DNA of 64,000 nucleotides from DATMQA01 sp035566895 (lineage in GTDB: Bacteria; Verrucomicrobiota; Verrucomicrobiia; Limisphaerales; UBA8199), in contig DATMQA010000069.1 of the NCBI GenBank assembly GCA_035566895.1, forward strand, positions 62,001 to 126,000. The letters are read 5' to 3'. The notes under the pieces are model-generated. The model was given only the letters and a program-made list of their open reading frames with translations. It searched no databases and was not told the origin of the DNA. How positions within the stretch are numbered: the stretch's first letter is position 1; every line of letters begins with the position of its first letter. A program made the translations under genes and the position numbers. This document shows positions 58,195-64,000 of the stretch, in pieces.

Positions 58195-60333
58195 TCAATA
58201 CGGCGGTGGGCCAGACTCTGGCACTGCGCGGTAAAATCTCGCCTGATCGCTTTGCGCGTCCGGATCGACAAAATCAATCGCGCCGTTGATTACCTGGTTG
58301 GTGCAGATCGACGTCCAGTTCACCATGTCCGCCGAGTAATCCACATGGAACCAGGCGCCGTCCGGCCCGTTGGCCCCCAGATGGAAGCACTTGTCCGGCA
58401 GCATACCGGTCGGCGGACGCGGCCCCCGGTCGAGGATAATGGCGGCCGCGTTTCGCGGATACCCCAGCAGATAATCCGGCGGCACGTTCGTCGAGGGCGC
58501 CAGTTTGAGCACCACGGTGCTGGTGATGTCCGGCGGCCCGTCATCAATCGGCACCACGGTGATCGCGGCGGAACGTTCCCCGGCGGGTACCGTCACCACG
58601 CCGGACAAGCCGACATAATCGACCCCATTGGTCGCGGTGCCCCCGACGGCGTAGGCCACCACAAGGTCGCCATTGGTATCGCCGAAACGCCGCACGGTGA
58701 AACTGGCATCCTTGGGGCCGCAGTTGGTAAAGAACCGGCAGACGGCCGTCGGAGAGACCCAGTCGCTCCAGGTCGGTGAGGTGCTGGCCAGCCCCAGCCA
58801 CGGCCAGCAATTAGTGCCTTCGATGGCAATGGGATCGGTCGCAAAGATGCTCACGACGGGTGGGCGGTTGGTCGGCGGCGGCAGCGGCGGCAGGATCGAG
58901 ATGGTCACCGGCGCCGAAATCGTTGAGGCGCCGCCGTTGTCGGTCGCCTTGGCGGTCAGGGCGACGTTTGTACCCGGAGGCGCGTTGCTCCACACCAGGG
59001 CCCAGATGTTGCTTAGCGTAATGAGTATGGGACCGGGATTGGGGCCCGACGCGGCGACGTAAGGCGGGATGACCTGATGGCCCTGGCCTAGGCTCGTCGC
59101 ATCGGCAAAAAACTCGACGCTGGCGACGTAGCCGTCAGGGTCAAAGGCATAGGCGTAAATTGGGATATTAACCGGCGCGCGGAACACCGACCCATTGGGC
59201 GGGCTGGCGATCCGGACCACCGGCGGAAAATTGGTCGGTGGCGGCCCTGCTTGCACGGTGATGTTGACTGCCGCAGAAACGGTCGAGGCGCCGCCATTGT
59301 CGGTGGCGACCGCAGTCAGCGGATAACTGCCCGCCGGCGCGTTGCTCCACACCAGGCAGAACGGGTTCATCGGGCCGGCGCTCATCGGATTGTTGGTTTT
59401 GACACCCAGGCTGTTGGTGCCAGCGAAAAATTCTACCGTCGCGACATAACCATCCGCATCTCGCGCGTCCGCGCAGATGGGAATGTTCACCGGCGTGAAA
59501 AAGGTCGCGCCATTCGTCGGTGTGAGGATGGAGACCGTGGGCGGGATATTCGGCGGCGGGCCCGGATTCACGGTAATCTTAACCGGATCCGAAGTGGTCG
59601 AGGCGCCGCCGTTATCGGTGGCTACTGCCGTGAGTGCGTAGGTGGCTGGGGCGGGGTTCGACCAGGTTAAGAACCAGACCGGGCCGACCACGCCATTGAC
59701 GCCCGGTGGGTCCAGCACGACCTGATGCCCCGGGCCCAGATCCGTGGTCCCGGCGAAGAACTCGACGTTCGTGACGAAACCATCCGGGTCAGAGCCCTTG
59801 GCCAAGATTTGGACGTTCACCGGCGTATAGAAGACTGCTCCGTTGGTGGGGCTAAAAATGCTCACCACCGGCGGGATATCGGCGCCGTTTGTCCTGATGT
59901 AAACGGTGGCGTTACTGGGGTAGCCGATAGTGTAATTGACCGGCTGCAGCGTCGGCGAGGGGGCCAGTTGCAGCGTCACCGTCTTGATCGTGGTCTGGCC
60001 ATTATTGATCGGGGTGATCACAATCGTGTTGGAATAAACCCCGCTGGGAATCTGCACATAGTTCCCAATCGTCTGATAGTCCACACCGTTGGACGCCGTT
60101 CCCGAAATACGGTAAAAGACGTTGAGGGTTTGAGATGGATCGCCGCGCCGAAAAGCGGTGATGGTGCCGGTATCCCCTGACCAGGAAGCGAATGGATCGG
60201 TCGCCTGGAGCGTGACCACTGGGAAAGTGGTGTTGGATTGGGCGAGCGCTGTGCCCGCCAGTGCCAGTGTGATTGTTACTACGAAGCCCTCGACCTGTTG
60301 CCAGGGCCACAACAAGCGTTTCATCATCTTCAT
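58195..60333 (-). CDS. Secreted multi-domain protein: Calx-beta, three Ig-like repeats, FYR module
   Basis: A 712-residue exported protein, signal peptide about 1-31. Residues about 38-135 form a Calx-beta-like domain (TASNGVDYQTIGNYVQIPSG). Three tandem Ig-like units of about 100-110 residues follow, each with PPTVSILTPTNGATFFTPVN or a variant, DADGYVATVEFFAGTNSLG and APAGSYPLTAVATDNGGAST. A second Calx-beta-like unit is FTVRRFGDTNGDLVVAYAVG. The C terminus, VDYSADMVNWTSICT and DQARFYRAVPESG, is the FYR module. The protein probably sits at the cell surface or is released; its ligand is unknown. The repeat DNA is also highly similar, so unit number may vary. Confidence 0.85.
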   Translation of the reverse strand: MKMMKRLLWPWQQVEGFVVTITLALAGTALAQSNTTFPVVTLQATDPFASWSGDTGTITAFRRGDPSQTLNVFYRISGTASNGVDYQTIGNYVQIPSGVYSNTIVITPINNGQTTIKTVTLQLAPSPTLQPVNYTIGYPSNATVYIRTNGADIPPVVSIFSPTNGAVFYTPVNVQILAKGSDPDGFVTNVEFFAGTTDLGPGHQVVLDPPGVNGVVGPVWFLTWSNPAPATYALTAVATDNGGASTTSDPVKITVNPGPPPNIPPTVSILTPTNGATFFTPVNIPICADARDADGYVATVEFFAGTNSLGVKTNNPMSAGPMNPFCLVWSNAPAGSYPLTAVATDNGGASTVSAAVNITVQAGPPPTNFPPVVRIASPPNGSVFRAPVNIPIYAYAFDPDGYVASVEFFADATSLGQGHQVIPPYVAASGPNPGPILITLSNIWALVWSNAPPGTNVALTAKATDNGGASTISAPVTISILPPLPPPTNRPPVVSIFATDPIAIEGTNCWPWLGLASTSPTWSDWVSPTAVCRFFTNCGPKDASFTVRRFGDTNGDLVVAYAVGGTATNGVDYVGLSGVVTVPAGERSAAITVVPIDDGPPDITSTVVLKLAPSTNVPPDYLLGYPRNAAAIILDRGPRPPTGMLPDKCFHLGANGPDGAWFHVDYSADMVNWTSICTNQVINGAIDFVDPDAQSDQARFYRAVPESGPPPY

Positions 60334-60751
60334 ACGGAGGCCTTTCTCGGTTATGCCCGCCGAACTGGTAAAGCAGCATAATTTACCCGCTGGCCGCCCC
60401 GAAAATCAAGAGCAAATTGAGGAGACCCCCGGAGCGCGGACATTCCTGTCGGCCGCAAGTTGCTCCCAGGCTGCGAACAATTTGAGCTATTGCAGTGCGA
60501 TGGACGCAGAGGTTTCCCACAGGATGTTTTCTCTGCGTTCATCGCGTCTCGGCGGTTTATCTGCGCTCCCAGCGTGCAGGGCCGCGACCGTCTGTGGTAT
60601 AACTTAGAAAGCAACAATAGCTTGTACCACCATGGCTAATTCAAATTCCTGCTCGGACCGGCCGCGTGTGAAAAATCCGGCGCCGTATAGAACGCCGGCC
60701 AATTACTCATCATACTGGCCGTCGCCGGGTCCTTCGGGCTTACCCGAACAT
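60334..60751. other. Gene-free spacer with two dispersed repeats
   Basis: No gene is supported. It holds a palindromic-looking gcggacattcctgtcggccgc (60437-60457) and an inverted ACGCAGAG word repeat (gatggacgcagagg / ctctgcgttcatc, 60495-60565). Confidence 0.6.
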
Positions 60752-61507
60752 TCAGAAGCGCTTCGGCCTGCCCCGCGCATCCACCGCCACGATGGAGATA
60801 ATAGCCCAGTGATTCGTCTGATGGAGATCCCCCGGTGTTCCGCCGTCCACCACCAAGGCCCCGCCATTGGGGAGCAAAACCTTGCATGCCGCTGTTAAGT
60901 TCGTAATTGTCCCCACACTGGTGCCATCTGGCAGGAAATCACTATCGGTTGATGTCGCGCCCAATAACAAGTTGAACGAATGTCCGACCACCTTCGGCAG
61001 CAAATCGATAGTGAGCCCGATGAAGTTCGAGTTGGTCTTAGCGGCGGGAGGAGCGCCGGCCGAGAGCTGTGCTTGACCACCGTCGTATGTGGTCAAACTC
61101 AAAACATGAGCTACAGAGACACCAGGCAAGCCTTTGAGCTGTTGCTTCAGGCTGGTGAGTTCCTCAGCAGAGAGGAGCCAAGCGCGCGCACCATCGACGT
61201 TGGTTTGGCAATTGGAAGGAAGTTTGGCCCGCTGCGCCGCTTCAGCGCTGAGCGTCAGCAATCGAGTCTCGACCACGATTTGCTCCCGACCGCTCATGTA
61301 CCACCGCCATAGCGGTCCCGGCAGTCTTAGAATCCTGAACTTGAGGCGTGTAAATGGTCCTGGCTGGAGGTAGTGCGCCAGCTCACCTGGCTTGAGCCAA
61401 ATCAACCCTTTAAATTCGGTGCGTCCCCGGAAAGCGTACCACACCAGAATCACTAACAACACGGTTCCCGCCACCGTCCCGACTAGCTTGGAATGGCGCA
61501 ATTTCAC
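60752..61507 (-). CDS. Unknown TM-anchored protein with secretin-like strands
   Basis: A 251-residue protein I do not recognise. One N-terminal TM (about 8-25, LVGTVAGTVLLVILVWYAF) is followed by a periplasmic part. Residues 80-215, VVETRLLTLSAEAAQRAKLP, SLKQQLKGLPGVSVAHVLSL, TTYDGGQAQLSAG and GLTIDLLPKVVGHSFNLLLG, resemble the V-E..f.....e.l..L...pGv.ll..P.vtt..g..a pattern of secretin-type domains. No pore-forming C-terminal barrel is evident. It stands alone between gene-poor spacers. Confidence 0.5.
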   Translation of the reverse strand: MKLRHSKLVGTVAGTVLLVILVWYAFRGRTEFKGLIWLKPGELAHYLQPGPFTRLKFRILRLPGPLWRWYMSGREQIVVETRLLTLSAEAAQRAKLPSNCQTNVDGARAWLLSAEELTSLKQQLKGLPGVSVAHVLSLTTYDGGQAQLSAGAPPAAKTNSNFIGLTIDLLPKVVGHSFNLLLGATSTDSDFLPDGTSVGTITNLTAACKVLLPNGGALVVDGGTPGDLHQTNHWAIISIVAVDARGRPKRF

Positions 61508-61857
61508 GAACGTCCTTCAAGCACAGGCTCGTCGTGCTGTGAAGCCATTCGTCCCGCCCTCCATGTGGTTGCTCTCAACGATTCGTGCACTGGAAAATTA
61601 TCGAGCGGTTCCCCATTTTCAAATCGCTGGACGTTCAGAAGTTGGCTCAAGCGTTTGGATTGTAGCCCGAACCGCGGGGATTCAGCAATCATTTCACTCC
61701 CAACTGAAGTTGGGTGTTAATGAGAGCGGTGCGTTTGGGTGGAGAGCACCGACTGCGGCTGCCTTTCAAAATTGATTACTCCTGTCATTGTGCGAATGGT
61801 ATAGGCAAATATTCCGTGCCGCGCGGAGTCGTGGACTTGAACCAACCAGATAACACT
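61508..61857. other. Spacer before the phosphoesterase gene
   Basis: No gene seen. A perfect 7-bp hairpin with a 2-nt loop (cccaact ga agttggg, 61699-61714) is the only clear structure. Confidence 0.55.
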
Positions 61858-63405
61858 ATGCCAGTCGATCCGAATGCCATTGCCAAATTCCAGGGCATCA
61901 AACGCTTCGTCGTCCTCATGCTCGAAAACCGCTCCTTCGACCATTTGTTCGGCTACCTTAAAACCACCAATCCCAAAATCGCCGGCCTGTCCGGCACAGA
62001 ATCCAACCAAAAGGACCCCAACTCACCCGGCTCTCCCCCCATCAACGTCCGCCGCGCTTCCACCTTCGTCATGACGTTCGACCCCGCCCATGAACACTAT
62101 GACGTCCAGGTCCAGCTCTACGGGCCGCTTGCGGGCACCGACCCCAGCCTTCCCCCCATCGCCAACCCGCCGAGCGACCCCGCGCCCATGACCGGCTTCA
62201 TCACCAGCGCTTACCAGGCAGTCGATTTCAGCGGCGACGAAAACCTCGTCATGGGCTGCTTCCAACGCGATCAGTTGCCCGTCCTTTCCGCCCTGGCCGA
62301 CGAGTTCGCCCTGTTCAATTTCTGGCACTCCTCCCTGCCGGGGCCAACCTGGCCAAACCGATTCTTCATCCACGCCGCCACCTCCGGCGCCCTTACCGAC
62401 AGCCCGTCCACCGCCCAGATTCTGGAAGGATTCTCCTTTCAGAACGGCACAATTTACGAACGCTTGAAAAGCGGCGGCAAAAGCTGGTGCATTTATCACG
62501 ATGGCCTCCCGCAATCAGCCGGCCTCTCCAACTTGCGCGATGAATTCATCAATCCGTTCACCGAGAATTTCCAGGACATGGACGACTTCTTTGCCGACGT
62601 CGATAAAGGCGACCTCCCTGACTACACCTTCATCGAGCCTCGCTACGATACCGGCAACAACTACCTGGCCGGCAATTCCATGCACCCGCTCAATGACATC
62701 AGAAAAGGCGAAGCCCTGGTTAAACAGGTTTATGAGAAACTCCGCAACTCCACCCGTTATTGGCCGGAGACCATGGTCATCATCACTTTCGATGAACACG
62801 GCGGATTCTACGACCACCTCTCCCCTCCCGCAGCCGTCCCGCCCGGTGACCAGGCCAAATACGCCAATCCCAACTACTCTTTCCTCTTCAATCGCCTGGG
62901 CGTTCGCGTCCCCGCTATCGTCGTCTCCCCCTACACGGCCAAAGGCACCATCGTCGGCGACGCTGGCAACCCGAGCAACCCCGACACCATCTTCGACCAC
63001 ACCTCCGTCCTCGCCACCGTCGAAAAACTCTTCGGCCTGCCCGCCCTGACCAATCGCGACGCCGCGGCAAAAACCCTCGAAGTGGCGCTCAACCAACCAA
63101 CCGCTCGCCTGTCGGCCGCCGACGCCCTGACCTCCCTTCCCGCTCCCGCTCCCGATACCGCCGTCGCGGGTCCCGCCAACCCCGCCGACATCTTCGCCGC
63201 TGCCCCCCAGGCTCCGCTATCGACCAATCAAACGACCATGGCCGCTCTGGCCCTCGCCTGCGATTTGAAAATGAACCCGCCCAACTATCACGCTGCCCTT
63301 ATCAGCAACCACCAGAAACTCGTCGAACAGAAAGACGCCGCCGACTACATCCAGACAGTCGAGAAGAAGGTCGCCTCCCGCCGGGCCGCCGCGCCGGGTC
63401 AATAA
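61858..63405 (+). CDS. Phosphoesterase-family protein (PlcC/AcpA-like)
   Basis: A 515-residue enzyme of the bacterial phospholipase C/acid phosphatase family. The N terminus FVVLMLENRSFDHLFGYL holds the metal-binding E-N-R-S-F-D-H signature. WHSSLPGPTWPNRFFIHAAT and IITFDEHGGFYDHLSPP (D-E-H-G-G) hold further ligands, and FDHTSVLATVEKLFGLPAL is the C-terminal core. It would hydrolyse phosphoesters such as phosphatidylcholine, but the substrate is unknown. Unlike most members, no signal peptide is visible at the ATG of 61858; the longer upstream frame gives none either. The C-terminal region is Ala/Pro-rich. Confidence 0.88.
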   Translation: MPVDPNAIAKFQGIKRFVVLMLENRSFDHLFGYLKTTNPKIAGLSGTESNQKDPNSPGSPPINVRRASTFVMTFDPAHEHYDVQVQLYGPLAGTDPSLPPIANPPSDPAPMTGFITSAYQAVDFSGDENLVMGCFQRDQLPVLSALADEFALFNFWHSSLPGPTWPNRFFIHAATSGALTDSPSTAQILEGFSFQNGTIYERLKSGGKSWCIYHDGLPQSAGLSNLRDEFINPFTENFQDMDDFFADVDKGDLPDYTFIEPRYDTGNNYLAGNSMHPLNDIRKGEALVKQVYEKLRNSTRYWPETMVIITFDEHGGFYDHLSPPAAVPPGDQAKYANPNYSFLFNRLGVRVPAIVVSPYTAKGTIVGDAGNPSNPDTIFDHTSVLATVEKLFGLPALTNRDAAAKTLEVALNQPTARLSAADALTSLPAPAPDTAVAGPANPADIFAAAPQAPLSTNQTTMAALALACDLKMNPPNYHAALISNHQKLVEQKDAADYIQTVEKKVASRRAAAPGQ

Positions 63406-63550
63406 TCCCCGGAGTGAGCCCCAGTAGGCCGGGATCAGTTGAGTCTTCCCGGTTCCAGCCTGCCCCCAAGGAAGGGACGCTAATCCTTGCCAAGGAGGGG
63501 CTGTCTTTGGTTTCATCTGATTATGGACAATACGAAAAAAGGGAACTGCC

Positions 63551-64000
63551 ATGCTTAGATCGCTAAGGTTTCAGAACTTTAAGGCATTTCCAGACTTATC
63601 GTTTTCGTCTTTGAAAAGGGTGAACCTCATAACAGGCAAGAACAATACGTGCAAAACGGGCGTACTGGAAGGACTGGATATACTCCTAGCACCCCACCAG
63701 ATGGATTTTCTTCCCAAAATCTTCCGCAATGGCGCCAATCTTGGCGACATGCGTGAGAATTACTGGAAGTGGCTGTTTCACAATCGCAATACGGCGCAAC
63801 CAGTGCTGATTTCAGCCACTGGGGATGAGTTCGGAGGTTTCTCTGTGGCCGTCTTCCTGGGTCCCGGTCCGACGCCTGCAGGTTATATTCCTCGCTGGTC
63901 CGCCGGTCCGCTAGTTATCGCGGTAAATGATCCAGCCTCATTGCTTTTGTTATCAGGGGTAACGGCTTTGTCGGTCCGGCCCACGGAGCCGCAGCAGGAT
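63551..64000 (+). CDS. Partial AAA-type ATPase (RecF/OLD-like) with Cys in Walker A
   Basis: The first 150 codons of a gene that runs off the window. The start MLRSLRFQNFKAFPDLSFSS and LKRVNLITGKNNTCKTGVLE are those of AAA_15/OLD-type ATPases. The Walker A should be G-x-x-x-x-G-K-[ST]; here it is GKNNTCKT, so the glycine before Lys is cysteine. The usual codons tta, aga, ata and cta are more frequent than in neighbouring genes, suggesting recent transfer. OLD-type proteins often belong to phage-defence loci, but no partner gene can be seen. The frame has no stop up to the window edge. Confidence 0.7.
   Translation, partial: MLRSLRFQNFKAFPDLSFSSLKRVNLITGKNNTCKTGVLEGLDILLAPHQMDFLPKIFRNGANLGDMRENYWKWLFHNRNTAQPVLISATGDEFGGFSVAVFLGPGPTPAGYIPRWSAGPLVIAVNDPASLLLLSGVTALSVRPTEPQQD

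Noticed and set aside
60351..60898. Short frames in the spacer at 60.3-60.9 kb
   Set aside because: They read dispersed repeats (gcggacattcc... and ACGCAGAG words) and overlap the end of the unknown TM protein gene.

Overview
The window looks like a piece of a GC-rich chromosome from an uncultured Verrucomicrobiota bacterium, most likely of the Pedosphaerales/Limisphaerales type. This is inferred from gene content and has not been tested by phylogeny. Supporting signs are a PEP-CTERM surface protein, an H-X9-DG type pseudopilin, secreted proteins that share a C-terminal ...W...FYR module, a pgk-tpiA-secG operon, the folP-cdaA-cdaR-glmM arrangement, and gene spacers packed with short-word repeats. 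No prophage, insertion sequence, CRISPR array or rRNA was seen. There is one tRNA gene.

Layout. 0-7 kb: secreted CAP protein, sugar nucleotidyltransferase, PTS enzyme I, PfkB kinase, elongation factor P and a pore-like membrane protein. 7-13 kb: pgk-tpiA-secG, acetyltransferase, hpt, moaD-moaE, tRNA-Val and PTS IIA. 13-18.6 kb, minus strand: nfnA-nfnB-hemL-ruvX-truA-trmL. 18.8-22.2 kb: two convergent oligopeptide transporters (OPT and POT). 22.3-26.5 kb: two DUF2911 proteins and a large secreted PIG-L protein. 26.6-31.3 kb: a symporter plus bacillithiol operon in which BshC is about half the usual size. 31.4-37.3 kb: a MA-type peptidase, tail-specific protease Prc, and the N-degron genes clpS-DUF2017-aat. 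37.5-42.2 kb: two overlapping sensor histidine kinases. 42.6-50.7 kb: short ALDH, mdh, trpD, VOC protein, folP-cdaA-cdaR-glmM and a lipid methyltransferase-like gene. 50.7-54 kb: a cobalamin riboswitch that reads toward a PEP-CTERM protein, a secreted protein and a pseudopilin. 54-64 kb: TSUP transporter, tgt, MBL hydrolase, a Calx-beta/Ig-like secreted protein, a phosphoesterase and the start of an ATPase with an altered Walker A motif.

How the genes work together. BshA, BshB and the compact BshC-like protein would form a complete bacillithiol route. ClpS, Aat and Prc point to N-degron and envelope proteolysis. CdaA, CdaR and GlmM link c-di-AMP to cell-wall precursor supply. NfnAB would exchange electrons between NADH, NADPH and ferredoxin. 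The OPT, POT and SSS transporters suggest feeding on peptides and other solutes.

The most unusual layer is non-coding. More than twenty gene spacers carry imperfect tandem copies of 7-9 bp words, of about nine kinds, often followed by the reverse complement of the same word. In several cases the repeat supplies or overlaps the start codon of the next gene.
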